Shown here piece after piece: positions 32,832 through 40,518 of a DNA stretch of 64,000 bases (position 1 is the stretch's first letter; each line of letters starts with the position of its first letter). The notes under the pieces were generated by a model. The model made no database searches. It saw only the letters and a list, made by a program, of their open reading frames with translations, and was not told the DNA's origin. Position numbers and translations under genes: made by a program. The DNA comes from SVTX01 sp045653805 (lineage in GTDB: Bacteria; Bacillota; Clostridia; Oscillospirales; CAG-272): assembly GCA_045653805.1 (NCBI GenBank), contig JAZOMF010000079.1, forward strand, positions 5,601 to 69,600, read 5' to 3'.

Positions 32832-32891
32832 AGTTTGTTTCCTCCTCGTGTCTGAAAGCGGAATAAATCTACCCGCGCATATATTAATTTT

Positions 32892-32920
32892 AGTATAGCA
32901 TATATAGAAGTTTTTGTCAA
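32892..32920 (-). promoter_or_regulatory. Sigma-A promoter for the coiled-coil membrane protein gene
   Basis: On the minus strand: TTGACA (32915-32920), 17-base spacer, TATACT (32892-32897). About 60 bases lie between the -10 box and the start codon. Confidence 0.82.
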
Positions 32921-33015
32921 CTTATCTGCCAAATTTTAGCGATAATTTAATTGAACTTGTGCGTTTTACGGCATATTGTATAAAAAATTAATTCTAACTT
33001 TTTTTCTGAAACCTA

Positions 33016-33044
33016 TTGCATTTTATAAAACTTTGTGATATAAT
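33016..33044 (+). promoter_or_regulatory. Sigma-A promoter for tRNA-Val
   Basis: TTGCAT (33016-33021), 17-base spacer, TATAAT (33039-33044), ending 17 bases ahead of the mature tRNA 5' end. Confidence 0.82.
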
Positions 33045-33061
33045 ATCAAAGTCGTCAATAC

Positions 33062-33138
33062 GGAGGCATAGCTCAGTTGGTTAGAGTACTTGCTTGACAT
33101 GCAAGGGGTCGCAGATTCGAGTTCTGCTGTCTCCACCA
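33062..33138 (+). tRNA. tRNA-Val (anticodon GAC)
   Basis: Full cloverleaf by eye: acceptor GGAGGCA with TGTCTCC (one G-T pair), D arm GCTC...GAGT, anticodon stem CTTGC/GCAAG around loop TTGACAT giving anticodon GAC, T arm GCAGA-TTCGAGT-TCTGC, and an encoded CCA end (33136-33138). The last bases overlap the outer end of a 1-kb inverted-repeat element. Confidence 0.93.
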
Positions 33139-33283
33139 AAAAGAAAAAAGAGGGTTTAGGCTCGTTCTCATAAGGATATTTAACACAATGTTTGTAGGGG
33201 TCGACGTCCTCGGCGACCCGCAATATACAAATTTCGGCAGAGAACTTGTTTTCTCTGCCGATTTGTGTTATAATGGGGTTAGC

Positions 33284-33428
33284 AAAAAGCCTCCCTCCGA
33301 GAGGGAGGTGGCACGGCATAGCCGTGACGGAAGGAGCCTGCGTAACTTGGGGCTTGTGCTTACTTTATTGTAACGCACTCTCCCTCACCCGACTTTGTCG
33401 GGAGCTCCCTCCCGGAGGGAGCCTTTGG
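33284..33428. repeat. MITE-like palindromic repeat inside the inverted-repeat element
   Basis: About 145 bases beginning AAAAAGCCTCCCTCCGAGAG and ending with GGAGGGAGCCTTTGGG, so the ends are near-reverse complements. Internal small palindromes include CCTCCCTC...GAGGGAGG, CACGGC-ATA-GCCGTG and CCCGAC-TTT-GTCGGG. Similar elements with GAGGGAGGTGGCA-type left ends are common in gut Clostridia (recalled, not checked). No coding capacity. Confidence 0.7.
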
Positions 33429-33529
33429 GTTCGTGCAACCTCAGGGGTATGGGCTTTGCCCGATGTGCCTTTGTAATACAAAGGCGAAACTTGCGATAAA
33501 TAGATTTAAGTTTATGATAGGGGATATTT

Positions 33530-34018
33530 ATGACGAGAACCAATATTTTGGCTTCTATGCTATATCGAATAGCGGTAAGTTTAAAAAACATGAACTTCAG
33601 CAAATTAGTATGGAAACATAATCGAGAAAAATTGATATCTACTCTTTCCGCAATGCAATTCATCACCGGGTGTATTGGCTTAAAAAACATATCTCTTACA
33701 CAAACCGAAGAAATTATTTCCATTTTATCCACATCGTACGGTTGCTACAAAGATGAGCTTTCAAATTCCTTAAAAGAGGCTACCGCTATGTCTGATTATT
33801 CTGATGAATACGAAGAATTGCTTTTTGATATGCATTTTATCTTATCCGAATGTATCAATAACGCAGTAGAAAGAAAAAAAGGTTATGTTAGCACTATTAG
33901 TCGATATATAAAGGCTTTTCATAATTATCCGAGAGCTTTTTTGTCACTTGATGATAAATCAAAGATTTCTCCCACAGATGCCATTGAATATTCAAAATCA
34001 TATTTGAAACTTGATTAA
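33530..34018 (+). CDS. Small hypothetical protein carried inside the inverted-repeat element
   Basis: A 162-residue protein of no recognised family, predicted mostly helical and soluble. It has a basic N-terminal third (TRTNILASMLYRIAVSLKNM, KLVWKHNREK), a middle with ISILSTSYGCYKDELSNSLK, and an acid-rich SDYSDEYEELLFDMHF. TAGGGGATA lies ahead of the ATG as a ribosome binding site, and a good terminator follows the stop, so it looks like a real one-gene unit. It is A+T-rich compared with the chromosome genes around it. Being the only gene between the inverted repeats, it may be cargo of that element. Confidence 0.65.
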   Translation: MTRTNILASMLYRIAVSLKNMNFSKLVWKHNREKLISTLSAMQFITGCIGLKNISLTQTEEIISILSTSYGCYKDELSNSLKEATAMSDYSDEYEELLFDMHFILSECINNAVERKKGYVSTISRYIKAFHNYPRAFLSLDDKSKISPTDAIEYSKSYLKLD

Positions 34019-34023
34019 AGATT

Positions 34024-34062
34024 AACCCCGGCAGACAAAAATCTGTCGGGGTTATCTCTTTG
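34024..34062 (+). terminator. Intrinsic terminator after the small element-borne gene
   Basis: AACCCCGGCAGA (34024-34035) pairs with TCTGTCGGGGTT (34042-34053) with one wobble and a CAAAAA loop; a T-rich tail follows. Beyond it, up to 34339, are only the right inverted-repeat arm (34092-34174) and the short upstream region of the DegV gene, with a likely -10 box TATAGT at 34308. Confidence 0.8.
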
Positions 34063-34339
34063 TTTTCTGTGGATCAATTTTGGGTCTTAACGGGTCGCCG
34101 AGGACGTCGACCCCTACAAGGAGGAATCCAACATCCTTATGAGAAGTAGCCTTTATCCCTCTTTTTTCTTTTTGCCGAAAGCAAAAACAACGAAGAATCT
34201 CTCAAATGCTTGCATTTGACCGCTTTGCGGAATTGTAACGTTTATATAAATTTGGATACTTCTGCGAAAAAAAGGAAGATTTAACAGAAATTTAATAAAA
34301 ATATGTTATAGTGTAAAAAATGATAAAAAAGGAGTCCTT

Positions 34340-35203
34340 ATGTTAGAAAAGATCATTATTGCAAGCGACAGCACCTGTGATCTGGGGGCTGAGCTTATTG
34401 AAAAATACGGCGTTAAAATCCTTCCTCTTGGAGTTACTCTTGGAGAGAAGAATTACACCGACGGCGTTGATATTGACCCCGATATGATCTACGCCAATTA
34501 TGAAAAGACAGGTCAGCTTCCCAAGACCAGTGCGGTAAATCTCACCGATTTTGAGGATTTTTTTGAGGAGTATACAAATGAAGGCTATTCGATAGTTGTT
34601 TTCACTATCAGCTCGGAAATGTCGTCCACATATCATAATGCTCACTTGGCGGCAGAGGACTTCGACAACGTTTATGTTGTTGATACTCGCAATCTCTCCA
34701 CCGGCGGCGGACTTTTAGTTGCCACTGCTGCTGAAATGGCGAATAATGGCAAGAGTGCATACGAGATAGCGGAGGAGTGCCAAAGACTTGTAAATAACGT
34801 TGATGCTTCCTTCGTTATCGACAGTTTGGAATTTCTTCACAAGGGTGGCAGATGCTCGGCTCTTGCGGCATTCGGCGCAAATCTTCTTCAGCTCAAGCCC
34901 TGCATTACCGTCAAAAACGGCAAGATGAGTGTTAGCAAAAAGTATCGTGGAAGATTTGACGCAGTACTCTCTCAATATATCGATGACAGAATGAACTATC
35001 TCTCCGACATCTGCCTTGATAAGGTATTCGTGACCCACGCAGGATGCGACAAGGAGATCATCGATGCCTGTGTGAGCCGCGTTAAATCCATCGCACCCGA
35101 AGCAGAGGTGATGATCACCCGTGCGGGCTGCACAGTTTCCTCTCACTGTGGCAGAAACACCCTAGGCGTGCTCTTTATCAGAAAAACACCCATAAGCGAA
35201 TAA
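34340..35203 (+). CDS. DegV-family fatty-acid-binding protein
   Basis: A 287-residue DegV protein. The N-terminal EDD domain opens IIIASDSTCDLGAELIEKYG, with YTDGVDIDPDMIY and the ligand-contact segment LPKTSAVNLTDFEDFF. The middle has FTISSEMSSTYHNAH and VVDTRNLSTGGGLLV, and the C-terminal domain has VIDSLEFLHKGGRCSALAAF. DegV proteins (FakB type) bind a free fatty acid so that a FakA kinase can phosphorylate it for phospholipid synthesis. No FakA gene is in view. GGAG sits ten bases ahead of the ATG; the gene is single, followed by a terminator. Confidence 0.92.
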   Translation: MLEKIIIASDSTCDLGAELIEKYGVKILPLGVTLGEKNYTDGVDIDPDMIYANYEKTGQLPKTSAVNLTDFEDFFEEYTNEGYSIVVFTISSEMSSTYHNAHLAAEDFDNVYVVDTRNLSTGGGLLVATAAEMANNGKSAYEIAEECQRLVNNVDASFVIDSLEFLHKGGRCSALAAFGANLLQLKPCITVKNGKMSVSKKYRGRFDAVLSQYIDDRMNYLSDICLDKVFVTHAGCDKEIIDACVSRVKSIAPEAEVMITRAGCTVSSHCGRNTLGVLFIRKTPISE

Positions 35204-35213
35204 ACGCAAAATT

Positions 35214-35244
35214 AAAGCCCTTCACGAGAGTGAAGGGCTTTTTA
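35214..35244 (+). terminator. Intrinsic terminator of the DegV gene
   Basis: Perfect 12-base stem AAAGCCCTTCAC (35214-35225) / GTGAAGGGCTTT (35230-35241) with a GAGA loop; T-rich tail. It can also serve the converging minus-strand operon. Confidence 0.9.
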
Positions 35245-35315
35245 TATTTTCGGTGAATTATACTATCAAGTGCAACGCCAAAATAAAAGAGAAGTCGCCA
35301 TTTTTAAAAGTATAA

Positions 35316-36467
35316 TCAGATAGTCCAGGGATTAAATTCCGAGCCCTTGAGCTTGAGGATCGCCTCGGCGTAGAAGAAGTCACCGTAGATAATGGGGTGG
35401 CTCATACCGAAGTGGTACTCCTCCTTACCGCAATCAAGGAAGGCGTCGATATTGTCTTCCCAACGGCAGAAGCTCTTGTCCATAGCCTGGAGAGTTTTGA
35501 GAGCCGCCTTGAGATAAAGCTTTTTCTCATGCTCGGGGCAGTGCTTTGCGATCTCGATAAAGCCGCAGGATGCGACAGCGCCCGCAGTAGAATCGTACTG
35601 CACAGGTTCTGCGGGAGCGCGGAAGTCAACTAAAGGCAACCAATCCTCAACAGAGAGGTTAGCGATAAAGTCGTTTGCAACTTTCTTTGCGATATTGAGA
35701 TACTTTTCGTCCTTGGTGTGAGCATAAGCCAGTGCAAAGCCGTAAACAGCCCAGGATGCGCCGCGCGACCAAGTTGAGCCAACTGCATAGCCCTGACCGC
35801 GATGAGTGCCGGTCATCTCACCTGTCTCCACATCGTGGAAAACGATGTGATTTACGCTACCGTCCTGACGGATATGGTGCTCAGCAACCATATCAAGGTG
35901 AGAGAGCGCGATCTGTGCAAAACGATCGTCACCAACCTCGCGGCTTGCCCAGAAGAGGAGAGGAAGATTCATAAGACAGTCGATAATAGTCCAACCGTCG
36001 TTATTCTCCCCCTTCCACTCGCCGTTCCATGCGCGGATGTATCCGCCGTTGAGCTTGAAACGGGAAGCGAGGGTCATGGCGCAAAGAAGATCCTTGTTTC
36101 TTGCGTCCTTTTCGCCTGTGAGAGCGTATCTAGCGCCCGTCATAATGTGCCACATGAAGCCAACGTCGTGATGGAGCAGATCCATGTCATCAAAGCAAGC
36201 GTCCATCACCTTTTCGCAATTTCTTGCAGTGATTGCAAAATCCTCATTCCTTGTAGCCTCGTACATAAGCCACATGTAAGCACCCCAGAAGCCGTTGGTC
36301 CACATATGAGGATCCTTCGATTTGTCGGTGTGATTACCATTGGCATCGGTGGTATAGGGGATCTTGTTACGGCTCTTAACTGCCGCCGCAGATGCTTTCT
36401 TTTCGATCTTTGCCCAGGTTTCGTCGATCCAAGCCTGATTTTGAGCAATTATTTCATCATAATACAT
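35316..36467 (-). CDS. Glycoside hydrolase family 88-type unsaturated glucuronyl/uronyl hydrolase
   Basis: A 383-residue soluble enzyme with the (alpha/alpha)6-barrel features of GH88: WTNGFWGAYMWLMYEAT, LLHHDVGFMWHIMTGARYAL with the catalytic-type aspartate in HHDVGF, DGWTIIDCLMNLPLLFWA with the second aspartate, and STWSRGASWAVYGFALAY near the substrate site. GH88 enzymes remove the 4,5-unsaturated uronic acid left at the end of oligosaccharides by polysaccharide lyases. The released sugar is then handled by KduI and KduD, which are the next two genes upstream. ATG at 36467 is chosen because GGAGG is directly ahead; an upstream ATG in frame has none. Cytoplasmic, no signal peptide. Confidence 0.88.
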   Translation of the reverse strand: MYYDEIIAQNQAWIDETWAKIEKKASAAAVKSRNKIPYTTDANGNHTDKSKDPHMWTNGFWGAYMWLMYEATRNEDFAITARNCEKVMDACFDDMDLLHHDVGFMWHIMTGARYALTGEKDARNKDLLCAMTLASRFKLNGGYIRAWNGEWKGENNDGWTIIDCLMNLPLLFWASREVGDDRFAQIALSHLDMVAEHHIRQDGSVNHIVFHDVETGEMTGTHRGQGYAVGSTWSRGASWAVYGFALAYAHTKDEKYLNIAKKVANDFIANLSVEDWLPLVDFRAPAEPVQYDSTAGAVASCGFIEIAKHCPEHEKKLYLKAALKTLQAMDKSFCRWEDNIDAFLDCGKEEYHFGMSHPIIYGDFFYAEAILKLKGSEFNPWTI

Positions 36468-36554
36468 TATTTTGTCCTCCAAAAAGGATATTTTTTGCCA
36501 AGCCAAAAATACGAGCTTGTAAGCTTAATATGGCTTTATCCTTTAAATGGTTAT

Positions 36555-36716
36555 TGAAATTCGCTCTGCGAATTTCTACCTTAACGCTTCGCTTGCGAAG
36601 CATTTCACTCGCGCATAGCACGAATTTCACGTTTTGTAAAACAAAACATTTCACATTTGGGTTGGCTTTGAGCCAACCCAAATATTTCACTGTAATACTT
36701 CGACACAACCGAAATA
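36555..36716. repeat. Array of small hairpins separated by ATTTCAC words
   Basis: The 249-base gap between the GH88 and KduD-like genes holds ATTTCAC at 36602, 36624, 36648 and 36684 (spacing 22, 24, 36). Between the copies are separate palindromes: GTTTTGT-AAA-ACAAAAC, the long ATTTGGGTTGGCT-TTG-AGCCAACCCAAAT (about 36655-36683), and GCTTCG-CTTG-CGAAGC before the first copy. A GAAATTCGC-TCT-GCGAATTTC palindrome opens the array. The build is the same as at 28031 but with a different spacer word. Confidence 0.85.
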
Positions 36717-37514
36717 TTACTTAGGCTGCTTACCGATATAAGCGAGAATACCGCCGTCAACGTAAAGGATGTGGCCATTTACGAAGTCAGAAGCTTCGGA
36801 CGCAAGGAATACTGCAGGGCCTGCGAGGTCCTCGGGATTACCCCAACGAGCCGCGGGAGTCTTTGCGATGATGAAGCTGCCAAAGGGATGACGGCTACCG
36901 TCGGGCTGAGTCTCGCGGAGAGGAGCAGTCTGGGGAGTAGCGATATAACCGGGGCCGATACCGTTACACTGAATGTTGAATTCGCCGTACTCGGAAGCGA
37001 TATTCTTGGTAAGCATCTTAAGACCGCCCTTAGCAGCCGCATAAGCGGAAACGGTCTCGCGACCAAGCTCACTCATCATAGAGCAGATGTTAATGATCTT
37101 ACCGTGACCCTTCTTGATCATAGAGGGGATAACTGCCTTAGCGCAGATAAAGGGGGCGTTGAGGTCAACGTCGATAACCTGACGGAACTCTGCTGCGCTC
37201 ATCTCGCACATAGGAATGCGCTTGATAATGCCTGCATTGTTAACGAGAATGTCGATAACACCAACGGTAGCTTCGATGTCTGCAACCATTGCATTAACTG
37301 CGTCCTCATCGGTAACGTCACAAACATAGCCCTTAGCGTCGATGCCTGCCTCGGCATAAGCAGCAACACCCTTGTCAACGAATTCCAGCTTAATGTCGTT
37401 GAAAACTATCTTAGCGCCTGCGCCTGCGAGTGCCTGAGCGATTGCAAAGCCGATACCGTAGGATGCGCCGGTTACGAGAGCGATCTTGCCCTCAAGAGAA
37501 AACTTGTTGTTCAT
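36717..37514 (-). CDS. KduD/gluconate 5-dehydrogenase-type short-chain dehydrogenase
   Basis: A 265-residue classical SDR. The cofactor loop GKIALVTGASYGIGFAIAQA is near residue 9, NNAGIIKR follows, and the catalytic site is SxnY-x-x-x-K: ICSMMSELGRETVSAYAAAK. The end has VNGHILYVDGG. The family includes gluconate 5-dehydrogenase and KduD (2-deoxy-D-gluconate 3-dehydrogenase); lying 47 bases behind KduI and ahead of GH88 favours KduD, which reduces 3-deoxy-D-glycero-2,5-hexodiulosonate to 2-keto-3-deoxygluconate. ATG at 37514 has AAAGGAAC ahead and begins the fold; the frame extends further upstream but only through the KduI 3' end in another frame. Confidence 0.85.
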   Translation of the reverse strand: MNNKFSLEGKIALVTGASYGIGFAIAQALAGAGAKIVFNDIKLEFVDKGVAAYAEAGIDAKGYVCDVTDEDAVNAMVADIEATVGVIDILVNNAGIIKRIPMCEMSAAEFRQVIDVDLNAPFICAKAVIPSMIKKGHGKIINICSMMSELGRETVSAYAAAKGGLKMLTKNIASEYGEFNIQCNGIGPGYIATPQTAPLRETQPDGSRHPFGSFIIAKTPAARWGNPEDLAGPAVFLASEASDFVNGHILYVDGGILAYIGKQPK

Positions 37515-37561
37515 AATTTTGTTCCTTTCAATAATTTTATGTTGTGGTTTTTTGTTCTGAA

Positions 37562-39238
37562 TTAAAGCAGATCCTTGGTCTGGATGTGGTCCATGTCGTC
37601 GAAATCCTGGTTTTCGCCGCACATAGCCCAGATGAAGGAGTAGTTCTTTGTACCAACACCGGAGTGGATGGACCAAGAGGGAGAAATAACTGCCTCTTCG
37701 TTATGCATAACGATGTGACGGGTCTCGGTGGGCTCGCCCATCATATGGAATACAACGTCGTTCTCGCCCATATCGAAGTAGAAGTAAACCTCCATACGTC
37801 TATCATGGGTGTGGGAGGGCATAGTGTTCCAGTTAGAGCCGGGATCGAGCTGGGTAAGACCCATAGAGAGCTGGCAGGTCTTGAGAACTGCGGGATGAAT
37901 GTACTGATTGATAACTCTCTTGTTGCAATCTTCAACTGAACCGAGAGGACGCTTTGCCGCCTTTTCGATGTCGATCTTAACGATGGGGTAAGTAGTGTGA
38001 GCGGGGCAGGAGCTTACGTAGAACTTTGCGGGATTTGTCTCATCGCAGCTCTTAAAGGTGATGTCCTTGCTACCCATACCAACGTAGATACCGTCTCTGG
38101 GGTTCATTTCGTATTCAACGCCGTCAACGGTGATGATACCCTTGCCGCCAACGTTGATACAACCCATCTCACGTCTCTCAAGGAAGTATGCAGCTGCAAG
38201 CTCCTTGCCTGCCTCAAGCTTGAGGGTCTGACGAACAGGCATAAGACCTGCGGTGATGATACGGTCGATGTGGCTGTAAACCATTCTAATGTTGTCCTTT
38301 GTGAAAAGGTTTGCGATGTGGAACTCCTCGCGAAGTCTCTCTGTTGTGTAGTGCTTTACGTCTTTAGCGTTAGCTGCCTGTCTTACTTCCATTTTACTTA
38401 AATCCTCCTTAATGTACGTTCCGAATGCTTGGAATTGGGTCAAAGCCGCAAAAGAAAGCACCTCGGTAACCTGTCTGAAATTGAATAAGCGAATAGTGCG
38501 AGTCACTTTTTTCTCGAATTCGATAGAAATACCCGTCGAATTAGCGGGATTGAGATCTGTGCCATCCATCTGGAATTCGCCGTGAATTACCTCACCGTCG
38601 GAGAACTCGATGTCGATGTTCTTCCAATAGGAGTCGTGGGGGATACCTGTGATGGGATCGTGAGCGAAATCGGCACGGAGGAAGAAGACCAGCTTGTCTA
38701 CTTCAACGTCGCGACCGAAGTCGATTGTCCACTGAATGTCTTCGCGTGCGCCGCCTGCCCAAGAGTGGAAGGGATAGCCGCCGTGTCCCTGATTGTTTAT
38801 AACGCCGTCGATAGCGTTTCTTTCAAAGAAGCAAGGCTCGTCACGAGTGACGAAGTTTGCAGTAGCGTGGGGGAAGGCTTTTCTTTTACCGCGAAGGTCG
38901 TGGGGGTTGAGCGAGATCTGTCTATAAGCGTAGATCTCCTCGTCGTCGGGCTCTCGGACGGAAATTGGGTGAACGTCACCGGAAAAAGCACCGGGGGCGT
39001 ATCCTGCGCGCAGAACCGAGGGCGAGGGAATGACGTAATCAAAGCTCTTATTGGGAACCCAAACTATGCTCTCGGCAAGTGTGGGATCAAGCTTTATCGC
39101 AATGAAATCGCAGTTTTGAAGTGAGACGTGAATGTTGTAGCCTGCTTCAAGCTTACCCTCGTAAGAGTCGCTGATGTTCATACCCGAGCGCTCGAAGAGC
39201 AAAGCGCCGCTTGCATCCGTGATCTTAAGATTCAGCAT
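37562..39238 (-). CDS. kduI: KduI (5-keto-4-deoxyuronate isomerase) fused to a 282-residue N-terminal region
   Basis: A 558-residue protein in two parts. Residues 283-558 are complete KduI (276 residues; E. coli KduI has 278), with AAYFLERREMGCINVGGKG, the zinc-type histidines and acid in MPSHTHDRRMEVYFYFDM and a late histidine in SPSWSIHSGVGT. KduI isomerises the open-chain unsaturated uronate. Residues 1-282 are of no certain family; AREDIQWTIDFGRDVEVDKL and RTIRLFNFRQ suggest a discoidin (F5/8C)-like carbohydrate-binding beta-sandwich. An AAGGAGG (38404-38410) stands 11 bases ahead of the KduI methionine inside the frame, so KduI alone may also be made. AGGAGGT precedes the full-length ATG (39238). 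First gene of the operon. Confidence 0.88.
   Translation of the reverse strand: MLNLKITDASGALLFERSGMNISDSYEGKLEAGYNIHVSLQNCDFIAIKLDPTLAESIVWVPNKSFDYVIPSPSVLRAGYAPGAFSGDVHPISVREPDDEEIYAYRQISLNPHDLRGKRKAFPHATANFVTRDEPCFFERNAIDGVINNQGHGGYPFHSWAGGAREDIQWTIDFGRDVEVDKLVFFLRADFAHDPITGIPHDSYWKNIDIEFSDGEVIHGEFQMDGTDLNPANSTGISIEFEKKVTRTIRLFNFRQVTEVLSFAALTQFQAFGTYIKEDLSKMEVRQAANAKDVKHYTTERLREEFHIANLFTKDNIRMVYSHIDRIITAGLMPVRQTLKLEAGKELAAAYFLERREMGCINVGGKGIITVDGVEYEMNPRDGIYVGMGSKDITFKSCDETNPAKFYVSSCPAHTTYPIVKIDIEKAAKRPLGSVEDCNKRVINQYIHPAVLKTCQLSMGLTQLDPGSNWNTMPSHTHDRRMEVYFYFDMGENDVVFHMMGEPTETRHIVMHNEEAVISPSWSIHSGVGTKNYSFIWAMCGENQDFDDMDHIQTKDLL
38404..38410 (-). promoter_or_regulatory. Internal Shine-Dalgarno ahead of the KduI part of the fusion
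   Basis: AAGGAGG on the minus strand, 11 bases before an in-frame ATG at 38392 that coincides with the usual N-terminus of KduI (MEVRQAANAKDV). The site lies within codons for Lys-Glu-Asp of the longer protein, with no stop between. It could give a second, short product from the same message. Confidence 0.65.
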
Positions 39239-39345
39239 TTATGTACCTCCTGATCATAATTTTTTAGTAATGTAGTGAACATAATACTTCATTATCATTT
39301 TAACATAAATTTTTGCAAAAAAACAGGCAAATTTCAATGAAAATG

Positions 39346-39374
39346 TTGCAATTCTCACCATTGTGTGATATAAT
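39346..39374 (+). promoter_or_regulatory. Sigma-A promoter for the AraC regulator gene
   Basis: TTGCAA (39346-39351), 17-base spacer, TATAAT (39369-39374). The ~70-base leader contains a hairpin with A-run and T-run (39401-39428, AAAAAAGCGG / CCGCGTTTTTT), which looks like a weak intrinsic terminator and could attenuate the gene. A weaker minus-strand promoter for the kduI operon (TTGCAA/GATAAT near 39287-39315) faces the other way. Confidence 0.72.
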
Positions 39375-39445
39375 GTATAATATAATAAACATAAAACGTA
39401 AAAAAAGCGGCAAAATTCCGCGTTTTTTGAAAGCGAGACAAAAAA

Positions 39446-40297
39446 ATGAAACACATATTTGAAAGCTGCTCCGGTGCTATCTCACATGCCTGTGAGAACG
39501 CAAGCTTTGGTGTCTACTACTCCGAGGAACGCAATCCTAACCCCAATATACATATACACGATTGCTGTGAGCTTTTTTTCTGCATCTCGGGCGGCAAAAG
39601 CTTCCTTATCGGCGGTCAGATATATGAAGTTCACGATAATGACCTTTTCGTGATAAATCAGTACGAGGCGCACAAGATAACCTACGAGCACGGCGAGGAG
39701 TTTCGTCGTTACGTATTCCAGATAAGCCCCGCATTTTTGCACGATTGCTCCACCCGCGACACTGACCTTTCCAAGTGTTTTTATCCCCATAAGCACGGAT
39801 TTGACCACCGAGTCCATCTTACCGCAGAGGGGGCAGAGAAGCTGAAAAGAATGCTCACATTGTTGTCAAGTGAAACGGGATACGGTGATGACCTTATAAA
39901 GCGTGCTATTATGACCGAAATTCTCATCGACGTCAACCGCGCCATTCTGGAGCGCGAGGGCGTAGATAGCCGCTCCTATTCCCATAAGGCGGTCAACCTT
40001 GCCATGGACTATATAAATAAGAATTTCGGTGAGCCTATAACCCTTGAGAGCGTTGCAAAGGCATCCTATCTTTCGGTAAATCAGCTTTGCCGACTTTTCT
40101 CGGAGCATTGTGGCACTACCGTGGCAAAGTATATCACTTCAAAGCGCATAACCGAGGCTAAAAAGATGCTGGCGGCGGGCAGGAGCGTCACCGAAGTGGC
40201 TATGCTCTGCGGCTTTGGCGACTATTCGGGTTTTATCCGCGTTTTTAAGAAAAACGTGGGCGTTACCCCCGGAAAATATAGGTCATCGGCAGAATAA
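39446..40297 (+). CDS. AraC-family transcriptional regulator with N-terminal cupin
   Basis: A 283-residue AraC/XylS regulator. Residues about 20-130 are a cupin-type sensing domain (NIHIHDCCELFFCISGGKSF, FVINQYEAHKITYEHGEEFR). Residues about 180-283 are the double helix-turn-helix (ESVAKASYLSVNQLCRLFSE, then VTEVAMLCGFGDYSGFIRVF and GVTPGKYR). It is divergent from the kduI-kduD-GH88 operon, 207 bases apart, so control of that operon by a uronate or oligosaccharide is the natural reading. The promoter is clear, and a strong terminator follows the stop. Confidence 0.9.
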   Translation: MKHIFESCSGAISHACENASFGVYYSEERNPNPNIHIHDCCELFFCISGGKSFLIGGQIYEVHDNDLFVINQYEAHKITYEHGEEFRRYVFQISPAFLHDCSTRDTDLSKCFYPHKHGFDHRVHLTAEGAEKLKRMLTLLSSETGYGDDLIKRAIMTEILIDVNRAILEREGVDSRSYSHKAVNLAMDYINKNFGEPITLESVAKASYLSVNQLCRLFSEHCGTTVAKYITSKRITEAKKMLAAGRSVTEVAMLCGFGDYSGFIRVFKKNVGVTPGKYRSSAE

Positions 40298-40315
40298 TTG
40301 ATTATCCGAACAATC

Positions 40316-40344
40316 AAAAAACCGCACCATTGGGTGCGGTTTTT
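40316..40344 (+). terminator. Intrinsic terminator of the AraC regulator gene
   Basis: ACCGCACC (40321-40328) / GGTGCGGT (40333-40340) with an ATTG loop, an A-run before and TTTT after. Confidence 0.9.
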
Positions 40345-40441
40345 AAATATTTTAATGAAAGGTCTGATATCCCATGCGCCGCGGTGTGAATGGTAAAACC
40401 GTAAAATCAATAAAAATTCCTGAAATTATGAGTAAAAGTTC

Positions 40442-40470
40442 TTGCAATTTTACGGATAGTATGCTATGAT
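40442..40470 (+). promoter_or_regulatory. Sigma-A promoter for the PocR-AraC regulator gene
   Basis: TTGCAA (40442-40447), 17-base spacer, TATGAT (40465-40470). Transcription would begin near 40477, which argues against ATG 40480 and for ATG 40519 as start of the gene. Confidence 0.7.
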
Positions 40471-40518
40471 GTATGAAAGATGATTAAAATAATTCTCGGG
40501 AGCAAAAAGAAAATTAGT

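Larger units (their letters stand above)
33137..34174. mobile_element. ~1.04-kb element bounded by ~83-bp imperfect inverted repeats, next to tRNA-Val
   Basis: The left arm (33137-33219) and right arm (34092-34174) are reverse complements of each other in blocks: the outer 18 bases are identical, then TCTCATAAGGAT, then a 28-base inner block ending GGTCGACGTCCTCGGCGACCC-like. The middle carries an 11-bp hairpin (33234-33244 / 33251-33261), a second palindromic repeat (33284-33428), one small gene (33530-34018) and its terminator. No transposase is encoded, so if mobile it would need help from elsewhere. It starts exactly at the CCA of tRNA-Val. Confidence 0.6.

Noticed and set aside
33062..34174. 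Prophage or integrative element at tRNA-Val
   Set aside because: No integrase, phage or conjugation genes and no duplicate of the tRNA end on the far side; only the inverted-repeat element is supported.
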